Below, one piece after another: positions 24,401 to 35,284 of a DNA stretch of 60,000 nt (position 1 is its first letter; the number at the start of each line of letters is the position of its first letter). The notes beneath the pieces are model-generated. The model was not told the origin of the DNA and ran no database searches. It was given only the letters and a program-made list of their open reading frames with translations. Both the position numbers and the translations under genes were made by a program. Source of the DNA: Apostichopus japonicus (Eukaryota > Echinodermata > Holothuroidea > Aspidochirotida > Stichopodidae); assembly GCF_037975245.1 (NCBI RefSeq), contig NC_092575.1, positions 26,440,841-26,500,840 on the forward strand. The letters are read 5' to 3'.

Positions 24401-25983
24401 TAATTATGATCTCAGTAACAAATGGATATAGCAAACGGTTCTCTGGTTTGCAAACATTGTTACCTACATTCCAAATTTAAAAAATAAATACCAACTGAAT
24501 AATTGGGGTACTCAGACTACAACGATTGAGTTATGCAATTCACTCTGATTGTGTAACAAAGTGGCAAACAATAACTGAGATCATTTAAATCAGGCTAACT
24601 ATAAATAAATAATATTACATCTCAGATGATGTGTTGATTAGTGTATTTGCTAATTCATGCAGGGAAACAAAATTATATCTGGGCTTTCTTGTTTACATCA
24701 TATCATCCTTCTTGTTATGCAGATCATGTACAGAATATTGCTATCCAACTTCTTCCACTGGTGCTTTCATCAGGAAATATCACCAATAAACATGGTAAAA
24801 AAGTGAGGTCTACCAGTCTGGATGCAAGCAGGAGCTTCATTGAAGTCAAACCAGTTGAGTATTTTGCCTTTTTACTATAATAAGTTTACAAATAAGAGGA
24901 TGTATATGTATGCACTACTGGCTTCCCACAGGTCACATGATTTCTGGAAATTCATGGGATATGACTATTTACTTTTCAGTTGCAGAAATATGGACATGGT
25001 CCTGAAAAAGTTAAAGAATTTAAAGATGGGGGGTATCATGCTGTATAACACAGTCCGTGTTATTTCGTTAGTTCTATTGTTTAAGTTTAAAATTAATGCA
25101 TAAAGAATGATAAATATATTTTCACTAACATAAAGAGTAATGAAAATGAAACAGGAATCATGGAAAAGTCATGGAAGTTGGTATGTTTGTAAGTGTGAAA
25201 CCTTGCACAAGTGAATGACTCCAAGATTTCAGCTGTGATTAACTGCTTTCCAGACCATGCCCCAACCCTTTGTTTGAAAATGTATAGAAGAGATATACAA
25301 TCAGGAAATCAATCCACTTTCCATAGGTAGGCTGCACAGTTTCCTAGTTTATCTGCTAAAGCCAAGAATTACCCCATTTTCAGTATATTATTTTTTGTGT
25401 GCTCTGATGCAGGTTGTAAGTTCTTTAGTATGATTGTTGTGGTTGTCCCAAGTCTGCAAAGTTCTATTATCTTGCAAGGGACCATCCATCATCTTTCCTA
25501 CTGTTCACCATTGGACTCTGTAGTTCATGTTCACATGAATCTTAAATCTGCTATGGTAATGATGCAAGTGAAAAAATTTGCTAATTTTTTAAATTAGTGA
25601 CAACAGAATTAAGTGTGCATTGAAAGCAGCAATTTCTTTTCTTTCTTCCAAAGGTTGGGACCAATCTTCCTCAATTCATTGAAGATGAGCTTAAGCAAGA
25701 TGGAACTCGGAAGCAGCCATTTGTCCTTGCATTTGGTGATAGAAGGAATCCGACTCAGTCATTTGTGATCATCGAAGGGGTTGCTCTGCCAGCAGCAGAT
25801 TTGATTGCAGCTTTTGATATTTGTTTCAAATCATTTTACGTGTTTGACATAGTCTACCCCTGCCAGTGTCAAACAACCTGGGAATTCATACAGAAATTCC
25901 TCTTTCAGCTTAGTGAAGGGAAAGGAAAGGTTTCGACATCCCCTTCAGTAAGAAGCCTACGTGCTTTTTTAAGTAGTCAGTAA
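15391..25983 (+). CDS. SAM-domain (SAMD3-like) protein of the CACTA element, ten exons, 510 aa
   Basis: Exons: 15391-15457, 16746-16864, 19525-19689, 20678-20814, 21237-21321, 21864-22032, 22970-23154, 24230-24374, 24723-24853 and 25654-25983. All nine junctions agree in phase and the total is 1533 nt with no internal stop. Residues 1-62 form a SAM domain (DDWGLPMLIPIFKENAIDE across the first junction, then IPKVGIRLKFLQ). Next come a Ser-rich linker, basic segments (LEERLRNVRKRSRAFEK) and a C-terminal region (FDICFKSFYVFDIVYP...TWEFIQKFLFQL) characteristic of proteins annotated as SAMD3-like. Function is unknown; it may bind the element's ends or its transposase, as TnpA does. Two donors are weak (GTCTGA after exon 4, GTTGAG after exon 9). 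A host SAMD3-like gene captured by the element is the alternative. Confidence 0.85.
16094..16376. mobile_element. MITE-like inverted-repeat element nested in the CACTA element
   Basis: Its ends are inverted copies of GTGGCTATTCTTACGACTAG. The right end contains a perfect 24-bp palindrome (16347-16370; half ATTCTTACGACT), and related half copies lie between. No clear target duplication is visible. It lies in intron 1 of the SAM gene. Confidence 0.65.
16746..16864 (+). CDS. SAM gene exon 2 (second half of SAM domain)
   Basis: It follows a TTTCCATAG acceptor and encodes NAIDEDSFRLLDKHSVKDVI and PKVGIRLKFLQHF, completing the SAM fold. The donor CAG/GTACTG is phase 0. The transposase ATG lies 41 bp downstream, inside the following intron. 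Confidence 0.87.
16905..19430 (+). pseudogene. CACTA/EnSpm transposase, intronless, one in-frame TAG
   Basis: A single frame of 842 codons runs from ATG 16905 to TGA 19428-19430, broken only by TAG at 17640-17642 (codon 246). The N-terminus has two C2H2 zinc fingers (CSMC...HYETVH and CSQEGC...HLLKVH). The region after the stop carries the family core: YYDECEVTNPLG and HKIGVFYFTI (first acidic residue region), SFDGN and GDNLGMNSLLGFVESF, CRQC, then DVMHDILEGVGPLEF and KPKHHFMLHYPE. These should form the DDE-type nuclease that cuts the TIRs. The frame is otherwise undamaged. It lies entirely in intron 2 of the SAM gene. If translated as is, a 245-aa zinc-finger fragment results; an internal ATG could give a catalytic fragment. 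Confidence 0.85.
19525..19689 (+). CDS. SAM gene exon 3 (Ser-rich linker)
   Basis: It follows TTGTGTGTAG and encodes a Ser/Asp-rich linker (NASSSDSLPS, STSGSSESDIDDAD). The donor is GTAAGT, 55 whole codons, phase 0 on both sides. It starts 95 bp after the transposase stop. Confidence 0.78.
20678..20814 (+). CDS. SAM gene exon 4
   Basis: It follows a long pyrimidine tract plus CAG and encodes DVRAIIEGSKQTNIL and a helix QERLQMVRILVSHLIEKYG. The donor GTCTGA is weak but gives the phase the next exon needs. Confidence 0.78.
21237..21321 (+). CDS. SAM gene exon 5
   Basis: It encodes SLAKAVVTEFPHLKDCEGEG, equivalent to the helix plus FP.LKD segment that SAMD3-like proteins place after the linker. 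The acceptor is TTCTTACAG, the donor GTGAGT. Confidence 0.82.
21864..22032 (+). CDS. SAM gene exon 6 (basic region)
   Basis: It encodes ATGYLEERLRNVRKRSRAFE and a Lys/Pro-rich tail. It is strongly basic, a possible DNA-binding or nuclear-localisation segment. Donor GTACTA, phase 1. Confidence 0.82.
22195..22760. repeat. Imperfect tandem repeat with AGGTCA motifs (SAM gene intron 6)
   Basis: About three degenerate units of roughly 160-180 bp share GTAGCCCTT.G..AGTAGATGATCCCT followed by CATGGAGGTC. They contain a perfect AGGTCA direct repeat with 4-bp spacing at 22288-22303 and one with 1-bp spacing at 22431-22443. The third unit is interrupted by a MITE. Confidence 0.75.
22553..22721. mobile_element. 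hAT-like MITE, 169 bp
   Basis: Termini CAGACCTGTCAACT and AGTTGACAGGTCTG are perfect inverted repeats. The insertion splits the conserved GTAGATGATCCCTATT sequence of the surrounding repeat. The 8-bp flanks no longer match, suggesting an older insertion. Confidence 0.75.
22970..23154 (+). CDS. SAM gene exon 7
   Basis: It encodes ETLKMIEWLKYNHSPNDQVK, then a Tyr/Arg-rich helix and FITEYPRLLDTPGM. Acceptor CTCTGTTAG, donor GTATGA, phase 0. Confidence 0.82.
24230..24374 (+). CDS. SAM gene exon 8
   Basis: It encodes IEQDFLLQFSPISLKEAWTS and further helices. Acceptor TTACATTTCAG, donor GTAAAC, phase 1. Confidence 0.82.
24723..24853 (+). CDS. SAM gene exon 9
   Basis: It encodes DHVQNIAIQLLPLVLSSG and ends ASRSFIEVKP. 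The donor GTTGAG is weak; an alternative donor GTGAGG at 24803 would skip the SFIEV segment but also disturb the reading frame. Confidence 0.75.
25654..25983 (+). CDS. SAM gene exon 10 (conserved C-terminal domain, stop)
   Basis: It encodes VGTNLPQFIEDELKQDG, QSFVIIEGV, DLIAAFDICFKSFYVFDIVY and TWEFIQKFLFQL, ending in TAA. This order (a short beta-rich segment, A.DICFK, then W.FIQ..F.Q) is the hallmark of the SAMD3-like C-terminus. AATAAA signals at about 27054 and 27305 could serve the transcript. Confidence 0.88.
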   Translation, partial: VGTNLPQFIEDELKQDGTRKQPFVLAFGDRRNPTQSFVIIEGVALPAADLIAAFDICFKSFYVFDIVYPCQCQTTWEFIQKFLFQLSEGKGKVSTSPSVRSLRAFLSSQ

Positions 25984-27369
25984 GAGAAAATAGGTATGTA
26001 AACAACCTTGTTAAAAGTAGTGTTATGATTTCTTTGGTTTTATATACATTGTAACCTTTTACCGTATATTTTCTCAAAACGCATATAAGGGATATGAACA
26101 TATTTCCTGTAAACCTTGGGCGGTGCAACATTAGTGCAACACTTAGTTGATGGTCATTAACATGATGGGTTTTTCTTTTTATTTACATAATGTGACAAAG
26201 TTGTTTGCTATTTATGTTTGCATGTTATATTACCTTGAACAAGTTTTTAAGTTTCATTTGGTATTTGTTATTGTTAAGTTTAGAGGGACTAAAGAAGCAG
26301 AACTGCCTCACAAACAGTGGTGCAAACTAGTGTTCCACCATACATCATACATGCACAACTAGCCTAAAGCATGACTGATGTACATTTTTTGCCTGAGCAA
26401 CTGAAAATTTAATACATAATGTAACATATTGGTGGTGCAAAAATATTCATTCACAGTGTTTCCATTTATTGATGACTTTTAGTGATTGTAAGTCTTGTAC
26501 TGTATGTTATAAACAGCTTTGCCTCATTCAAATCTAATGCTGTTTTGGTACAAGAGCTACTGAGGAAATTATCACCTTCGGGATATGCTTGCAAGATTTT
26601 ATTAAGTGGCAGCTGGCCATAGGGTTTGTCTTGCCCCACCAACCAACTGCAAAATATGTTTAATACATGTCTTTGACTTTTGGCCATGACAAAGCCCCCA
26701 CCAAACATTGAGCTTCCCAAAATATTTGATTTCTTACAGCCACCATTGATGTACTGGTGCACAATTAAAACTACATGTCTTCTTTGTATAGCTAACATTT
26801 TATACAATTGATAACTATGGAATGTTGTTTATATATATTCTTTAAGAACAATTAGAAATGCTAGCTAATAATCAAATTACTTCAGTGACTAAGGATTCAA
26901 TTAGAGAGAGAGTACATGCTCACTTGATTAACTTAAGTCTTGATTAACTTAATGTTACAAACACTGCAGCAAAGCTAGTTGTGAGATCAACAATTAAAGT
27001 CCTTCAAGAAGTACATAACATATTCCTCAGTGAACTTAAGTTTGCGCACATGAATAAATGATCAGTTGTTTTAGTTAAGTATGTCAGGATTTTAAGGAAC
27101 ATTGCTTAAATTCCAATGATTCTCAATTGGTACAGTAGCCTATGTTCTTGTGTTCATTGTTTGTTTAGATTTATGGGTATCACATTACTCTGATTTTTAC
27201 TGTTACAATGATGTTCTAGTTAGAAAAAAACAAAACGAATATCGATAATTATCTGTGAAATAGAAGAAATTGCATGCTTTCATTGTAACACCACTTTGTG
27301 ATTTGAATAAATTAATTGATCTTTAGGAATTGAAGTCTTATGTCATTTCTTTTATAGACTTCCTGCAAC

Positions 27370-27618
27370 TGCAAATGTAAATTCAGCTTTGACCCATTTA
27401 TGTGGTCAATTTGTTTGACCCAATCTGCTGGGCTGGTGGAGATCGCACTAACCACTGGGTCAAAAGCTGGGTCAAAGTAGCATATGGGTCAAAGTAGCAT
27501 ATGGGTCAAAATAACCCAGATATAGGTCAGATGTCAAATGACACAGATCCTTGGTCAAATTGACCCAAACCTGGGCTGGTGGAGATTCCACTAAGTTGCT
27601 GGGTCAAATTTGGGTCAA
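27370..27618. repeat. Subterminal TGGGTCA motif array (right end of CACTA element)
   Basis: At least ten copies of TGGGTCA or TGACCCA (some one base off) lie in 250 bp in both orientations. They include a 19-bp direct repeat containing AAAGTAGCATATGGGTC and two copies of CTGGGCTGGTGGAGAT. Such arrays bind the accessory protein in plant CACTA elements; that role here is inferred. Confidence 0.8.
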
Positions 27619-27644
27619 AAAATGACCCAAGTGTTTTTACAGTG
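27619..27644 (-). repeat. Right terminal inverted repeat of the CACTA element
   Basis: Ends GTGTTTTTACAGTG, the inverse of the left end, and is followed by TA. Confidence 0.88.
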
Positions 27645-27812
27645 TATTGGTAGTAAGTTCTGGGGTGGAAGATGAAGGAGGAGGGCGGGGGGGGGGGGCA
27701 TAGATTTGTCATTACAATTTTTATCAAGTCTTAATTAAGTGGTCACATTTACAGTATTTTGTCTCTTTTTTACTCCCAAACAAAACTTAAATTGAACTGT
27801 TCACCTAAATGG

Positions 27813-28192
27813 CAGTTCAAAACTAAGTTGCTGTTCAAATACCCCTGTTGCTTGACATTATCACTTGAATAATTTGATTCAAATTAGGGGTATAGTTTCA
27901 GCAGAAGGTGAAGGCGGGAAATAGAGGCGGGTGGGGGGTAAGGGGGGGGAGGGTCGGTCCACCTTCAAGAAAACCAAACAACAACCTTTGTACGCTATAA
28001 AATACAGCAGTTCAAGACTAAGTTGCTGTTCAAATACCCCTGTTGCTTGACATCATCACTTGACTAGTTTTGATTCAAAATAGGGGGATAATTTCAGCAG
28101 AAGGTGAAGGTGGGAAAATAGAGGCGGGTGGGGGTGGGGTAGGTCCACCTTCAAGACAACGAAAAAGCAACCTTTGTACCCTATAAAATACA
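27813..28192. repeat. 195-bp tandem duplication
   Basis: Two copies starting CAGTTCAA..ACTAAGTTGCTG (27813 and 28008) are nearly identical, each with a G-rich middle and ending CTATAAAATACA. The unit includes CTATAAAATAC, but nothing shows that it acts as a promoter. Confidence 0.85.
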
Positions 28193-30980
28193 TATTGTAG
28201 CACACAAGAGAAAACCATCTTTCATATAATTGTGCGCAACAGTAAAATATTTATTGTGTCCGTGCATACCAACAATACAGCAAACCAGTGGAATTAACAA
28301 AGTTACATCACAAATTATGCTCCTAAGTTACAAGCACACAAATTTGTTTCCTGGTTTCTTGTTTGATGTAATTTGTAAATCAGTTTTGAGCCAGCTGCAT
28401 TTAATAATCAGTAACAGAAATTGTGTTAAATATGCTGATAAACTATTAACATGCACCATACCATCTTCAACAATAGTTCTATAAAGTATGTACCAGTGCC
28501 TCAGTTTGTCTGCTGGATTTTTAGCAACTCTTGGAATATGCAGTACCCTATGGATCTACAGTGCAACAAATTCTTCCATACATATGGAACTGTTGCATAA
28601 AAAATATCATCAGTTCATCAAATTATCTATTAAAAAAGATTTTCATTGGTATAATATGGTATTTTGGTTTTACCATAACTAACCTTCTTGTGACATTGTC
28701 AAAGCATGATGTTCACCAATGTTTTGTAAATTTTCTAGTTATGACTTTCCCTCGCATCATAACATTGCCTTTAGTATTAAAACTCCTCAATCACATACCA
28801 TCTCTGTTTAAAAATTAACTCATATCAAAAGGATCATCAACATAATATCAAGATAAATCCGTAGTAATTGCAGCTTGGTGATGTAAAACAGAGTGCTCGA
28901 TGATCTTCGAAAAGTATGATCGTCACAGAAAAAGAACTGAACACAAGAAACGAGGATTCTCATGAAAATGAATATATTGTGAAAAGGGCTGAACTTTGCA
29001 CCAATCGGTATGATATGTTGCTAAAGTGCTAACATCAACTACGCAAGAATTGTTTGCTTGAAAAACGACCCAACTGACAAAATCCAAGAACATGTTTATT
29101 GCACTTCAAGGGGTCCCAACATAACATAATATATAACATGGAACCAAGCAGCATGGATTTACCAACTTGACCATTTATATGGCAGTACTGTGGCAACTGA
29201 TCCCTGTCTGTTTAAGAGAGAAGAAAAACAAAAATTTTATGACCAAAAATATTTGACAAAGAATAGGAGAAAAGGTTAATAGTGTACAACCTGTACTTTC
29301 CAAGACATATCAAACTGTTTAAACCCAGCATGTGCAAAAGCAATAAGCCTTAATGGGATGTTCTAGTCACCTGCACCGCAACTACCCCCCCCCCCACCCT
29401 TCCCATTCAAACTTAACAATTGGAAAGATATCAATGCATTATATCGGCATATTATCAAAATATTTGTCCATTTTGTATGGTCTAAGTCTGTATACCTCAT
29501 TTCACAGCCGATCAACCCATACCTCATACAGTGAACTCTGAAATAATGTATATATACTTGTTCAAGATTTGTCTCAAACTTTTGCTACAGCAATAGGTCT
29601 TAATAGGCTACCAAGTCTCTCACTATATCTATACCAAGTTTGAGTTAAGTTCAACTTTCCTTGTTGAGTTATAGTGTACCCAAGCAAGTGTCACAGACAC
29701 ACATACGGACACACATAAACACACACACACACAAACCTGACTACATAGGTTCCTTTGCTAAAGCAAGGTTACCAAAAAGGTGCTTTTACTTCACCTGATC
29801 CATATATATATTTAAAGATAAGGATAATTGCCTACAAAAATAATGAAATTACCACTGACTCCTGTAATTCTATAAACAAGACAAAGATATCCATAGTCCC
29901 CAAAGATGAAGATTCGTAGTTTTTTCCTCTCCGTAAATGTTAAGATAGATGAAGCTATTAGTTCATTGCCATATAGAGGTATATATGATTACCACTTTTA
30001 GTCAAAGTTTAGTACATTTTCTTAATGACTAAATGTAAACTTAGCGTTTAGATTGACCTCATATAGAAAGTAAGTAAAGTTCGAATAGGTTTTTCAATAA
30101 ATATCACCGGTTACACAAACACATTCTTTGAAATCTAACGTCTCAGTCACCGGCATAAGTAGAGATAAGATGCTACTTGTTTTAAGCTGTTAAATTGTTG
30201 TTGTTTAATACCTTTTATATTCTTTTGATATCGAGAATTCTAGAAATGTTTTTTTGTTTGTAGGAAATGATCGTCTGCGTTAAAATATAAACCCAGCGAC
30301 GTCCTTACTTGCAGGCAAACTCCTCAACCATTGTTTTTTTTTATCACACTGCGAGTAGTAGCCATAGAGGCAGAGCAAATTTCAGTGCGTTTGGAAATCT
30401 CGTCATAACATATACTTGCAATACTGCGTTATAAGGCCTACCTGTAAATGTTATTTATTCCCTTTAAATGTTTGCACACAGTCCACCCTTGGGCCATAAT
30501 TGTTTTACATCTGGGGATTCCGCGCCTGTACCAATGGACTCGACTAATTCATACATATTTGTTTACTTAGTTTTCTTGGTCGCTATATTACTTTTAGTGT
30601 GTTAAAAATCGACTTGTTACTACTGCAGCTCCCCCTATCACGTGAATTTTAGTAAGTTATGACTATAGACTCCAGGCTATAGATTGGTAAATCTTTTCGA
30701 TTGCTGTACTGCTGAACACATGTCACACAATAAAGTTGATCATTATTCAAAATAAAGGGGCCTAACACAACATGTTATGAAGTCAGTTCGTAGAAAGGCA
30801 TTAAATCTTTTAATTCAGCATTGTATAATGTAACTACGTATGCAAAGTTTGGAGTGAATCGTCTTCATATATTCTTACTGGTTTTGTCGACTTAAAGAAA
30901 ATATCCGTATTAGGAAGTTGGCAGTTTATAACATTCCAGTCAGTACCATGGGCTATCATTATCGCAAATGCTATTATCGT
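28193..30980. other. AT-rich intergenic stretch with repeat debris
   Basis: No convincing exon was seen. 29340-29800 resembles the end of a dispersed repeat: a CA-rich block (29697-29735) followed by the imperfect palindrome GGTTCCTTTGCTAAAGCAAG. The same kind of palindrome occurs at 36190-36222. The rest shows nothing recognisable. Confidence 0.5.
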
Positions 30981-30984
30981 TTAA

Positions 30985-31599
30985 AGCAGCATTTTGAGTT
31001 TGGTCGCCGTTTTCTATTTTTATGACATGTCCATCGAGTTTTTTACATATATCAATCACAAAACAGAAAACTAAGATATCAGCCAAGTTTTTCCCTGCCA
31101 ACATCGTTAATTGGCGAGTAATTTAGGATGTTTGCAGATAATGAGAAAAGTATCCACGACAAAATTCCACATTTAAAATTAATCGCATACAATACCCCAA
31201 ACCCACTAGTTTGAATTCAACCAATCAGAGATGCAGGTTTAGTTATGAGCCGTTGCTAAAAATAGATTCAAGACTTTGCGTTGGCACAACCAGGGAGTCG
31301 TTATGGAACTCCCTGGTACAACTGCCATATAGACTGTACACAAATCAAGCTTGGTGTTGGATTACGTATTGCTCAATGACGTTCGTAGTGTTTAAATATT
31401 CATATTATGGGCGAGGTTAATTGGAATCCCAACGGAAAATATCTTGAAGAAAAACAAAGTTGAAAGTTGCAATTTTTTCGACTTTTATGCCACCATTTGA
31501 AGTAAGATTTAAACAGAAAAGCTAGTTATGTATGTCGTAAAGGCATAGTGGAGTCAGTGAGGTTGAGAAATATCATCGACAAGGACGCAAAATGCTGCT
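30985..31599. mobile_element. TTAA-flanked MITE, 615 bp (Kolobok or piggyBac type)
   Basis: Both ends are AGCAGCATTTTG inverted repeats directly flanked by TTAA (30981-30984 and 31600-31603), the target duplication of Kolobok and piggyBac transposons. Near the centre is a perfect 10-bp stem ACCAGGGAGT/ACTCCCTGGT (31291-31319 region). There is no transposase. Confidence 0.75.
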
Positions 31600-31603
31600 T
31601 TAA

Positions 31604-34600
31604 GTCTAGCCATCCATAGCTTACCATATCTGGGCATATCATAATACATACACAACTATATACATGCTTATATACTGCTTGCTTAATTCTATGTATTTGG
31701 TTGTCTATTGTACAGGTCATACAATTTGGTATACAGGATGTTTGCTATATATGATTGTACAGAGCTGATCACATGATGTTAGTGTCCGGTTTCTATTTTC
31801 GAAACCAATTATGGGATATTATGTAAGCAACAAATGTATTACTCTTATATGGATAAAGGTTATCGGATATACTCATGAAACGATGCGAACCACCCGTATA
31901 GTTGTTTCAAGTTACATACTGTATTGCACACAATGGCGTATTACTTGAGCCCTGTACGTTAATACACTAGATCAGTCAGTGTGCATTGAATTCCAAGTTC
32001 ACAGTTTTGTTTGCAAGTTTACTATACTGTTTTTGATATTTTCAACTTCCCTTTTACGCTTTTTGTTACAAAGTATGGGCTTAATTTATCCTATGATATA
32101 AACATAGACGGGGATAGCATTACAATAACCTATTCTTCTGTATCTCTATGCAAGATAAGATTTGTAATGTAGCGGAAATCAGTAAAGAGAAACCTATATT
32201 AACAAGACTTGTTAGATGATTAATTAAATACCGTATCTTAATCGTTTGCTTGTAAATGTATCACTTATTGGATCAAACAATGCACTATGTCCACATAATT
32301 GTGGTCATAAACCTGCATTTAACAAACTTGGTGGTAATAAGTATAAATTGATTAAAATTGTAGATTTGATTAAAAATTGGGAACCAAAAACGAAGTAAAT
32401 GTTGAAAGGAATATAATAAATAATAAAATATATGTAACACCTTTAAGAAGGAAACCATTTTTCATAAACGGTAAGTTACATAGGTTTTTCTATATTGCAT
32501 TAAAAAATCATTTGAATTATTTAATAAGCTAATAAATTAACTCGGTAAAACTGACTGGTACATAGTAAACAATGTAAAAGAGCGAAGACATTTATGGTTA
32601 GAACGATATTCTTTATCACTTTAATTCACTGAGGAAATGTTAAGTGATATTTTTTTACTACATAACGTGTAATTCATCCATGGCATTTATCCAAAAATAT
32701 TAATCTAGTTATAGACATCACTTTAATCCACCCATTATATGTTTAACGACATTTCTTAACTACATAACTTTAATCCACCCTCAGCATTTTTTTAAATATT
32801 TATTTACTAGATCATGTTAAGCCAAAAACTGGATGTTTGCAAATATGTATTTACTGTATATTGCCTTCTGTAACTTCTCGGTATATTGACAACATACAAA
32901 CGACGAATTATGAGTTTTAGAAAAATTAAATAAAAACGCTAAAATTAGACAGCCTGAATGAGGCTCCCACCCATTCAGCCAGGTTTTTTTTTTTTGCTTC
33001 GATAGGGGGGGGGGGGGTGTCAGGGGAATGAGAAATTATCGTTGACACAACTAACCTTCATCAATTAAACGTGACTGGACTATTTAGTCTACTAATATAC
33101 AGACCATAAGTCAGTTCCTCTGATGCAACACAAAACTCAAAAGGGGGAAAAGCAAAAGACATTAATGGTCTCAAATGACATCGTTACAATGTATAACAAA
33201 TTTGTCAAGGACAGTTTAGAGTTGAATGTCATCCATGGATGCTCTGTTGTATTTGTAAAGTTAAAAAGAACATGCTTTTTTGTTGTTGATTTTTATCAAG
33301 TATACTGGCTTCATTTTCTTTTTGTTTTTTATCTTAGATACTTGAAATCCTGACTATAGGTCAACCTCTGATTTGTCCTCCTTCTATCATAATTCCTTGA
33401 AATGAAACTATAAATCATTCAACATGGCAGTGTTTACCATAAAGCTTGTAATAATAATATTCATCACAACATGATATTTAGAAATCACTTTTAGCCTTGC
33501 TACTGTTGACTCCAATACTCCAAGGTTTCGATTGGGGGGGGGGGGGGGGGATGGGGTGATTCTCCTGAACATCGGCCGGCTGTCGATTTGACCCAGGTTT
33601 ATAGCTCCATGATTTGGCCGTGTGTGTGTATGTGTGTCGAAATGCCGGGTGATGCTTTGCATGCATGTAAGATTTAACGCCGCTTACATGTGACATTTCG
33701 GTGAAACATGAGCCAAATCCATGTTGGAGAGAAGTGTCCCTACTGGCAAGAACTCTGTGTATCTAGATATGATATGTGGTTTTTACTGAAATTAGTGACT
33801 CATTTGGGAAATGCTAATTAGGGGCAAGTTGTGAAGCAGTTCCAGGCAAAGGAGGCTGAGGAGAGGTAGGGAGGGTGTGTTTCAATGGATATTTGACAAT
33901 GAAGGACTGCTGGATGGATATATGGAATGAATGAAAATATGACATTCTTGATGATTTATCAACTATAATGGATACTAAATGGGTCACATGTATGATTATA
34001 TTTTCTGATGTTACTGGGAGTTTAATATTTGATTAATCTGATGACAAAATTCAAGTAGGTTTTGAGTAATAATCAATTATGATAATGTAATTTTAATGGT
34101 TGAGATAAATGAAACAATTCTGCCAAATGCACGGTAAACTTTAGTATTCTTTTGTAATAATATAAAGTTGATAACTCTTAATCGAGGATGGGTAGGAGAA
34201 TTCCATTTTCTCCAATGTATGAAGTTGTTTGTGTTCATATTAATGCCTTGTGCACAACTTCACTTCCGTAAAACACCCAAATGTATGTTAAAGCTTTCAG
34301 GTAGATATATGACTCATATTACCGACATACATAAAACCTATGGAGTGACGTACACACACACTACATTGTTATAGTGAATAAATACGCGTACACTGACCAG
34401 ATTGGGAGTGACTTACTTCAAGCAAAAGTACACAAAATCATGATTTGCTAACACCTTGTCTTTTGGCAAATCTCAATGTAAAAGAATCATTGTAACATTT
34501 TCTGAGAAGACACCTTCTCTGTTCCTCCAAAACCGGTTCAAGGAAATCGACAGTCACCATTAAAGGGGAGGAACAATGCTTGCAATATATGCACTCTGTT

Positions 34601-35280
34601 CAACCTAGCTAATTACAATTGGTAATTTGGTGATATTTTTGCACTGCCCCCTCCCCTAGCAACCCCCCTCCCCTCACCCCACTGACCTCTTCCCTCACGA
34701 ATCTACCATTCCATAGCTGTAGCTATGGATTTTCATTTACTCGTATCTGCCTATAGTAACACATCATTTGTTAAGTTTCAAAGAAAGAAGTCTCAGATTT
34801 AATAGCCATATCAATCGGTCACAGCAGGACCAGACTTACAGTATAAATATATCAGATCGACCAGTGTAACTATCTCTAGCAATACCAGCCATTTCCCAGA
34901 ACTCTACAAGGAAGTACTGTAGGATATGTGGCAATACACAAAGGAAGCTAATAAGTATTATTACCCCTTATAATGTATTGAGTGAAACTGTTGATGCATA
35001 CTTTAAAGTTATAGCTATACAGTAGTAAGAAAGATTTTGTCAGTCAGTTCTCCGAATTGCTGATTTACTAAGAGAATGAAAACTAGTTAATACGATCACC
35101 TTAAAGTGAAGCATCACATAAGTACATTTACTCACTCTCCTCGTACCTGTCTCCAAACCAAATAAATTTCCAATTTCCCATTCTACCTAGCAAGCTACAT
35201 GACTTATGACTAGAAGCACTACTGTACATAGTCTCTAACACTGGCTGACCGTTTCAGTGAGAAAAAACCCTGTCTATGCG
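31604..35280. other. Intergenic sequence without recognisable genes
   Basis: AT-rich, with a T-run and G-run near 32985-33017, a G-run at 33535-33550 and TG-rich microsatellite sequence near 33620. Short open frames here lack family motifs and splice context. Confidence 0.5.
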
Positions 35281-35284
35281 GTGA

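Larger units (their letters stand above)
15066..27644 (+). mobile_element. Complete CACTA/EnSpm-type DNA transposon, 12.6 kb, two genes
   Basis: The left end reads CACTGTAAAAACACCTGGGT. The reverse complement of the right end reads the same with T for C at base 15, and the match continues for about 26 bp. CACTG termini are typical of CACTA (CMC) elements. Both ends are flanked by TA, consistent with a 2-bp target duplication. TGGGTCA and its complement recur in both subterminal regions. Inside are a CACTA-type transposase (16905-19430) and a SAM-domain gene (15391-25983), both plus strand. The transposase lies inside an intron of the SAM gene, as tnpD lies within tnpA in maize En/Spm. One in-frame stop breaks the transposase, so this copy is probably not autonomous but could be moved in trans. 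Confidence 0.85.

Noticed and set aside
26466-26807. 113-aa minus-strand open frame inside the CACTA element
   Set aside because: No family motif, no splice context; probably antisense to the SAM gene 3' UTR.
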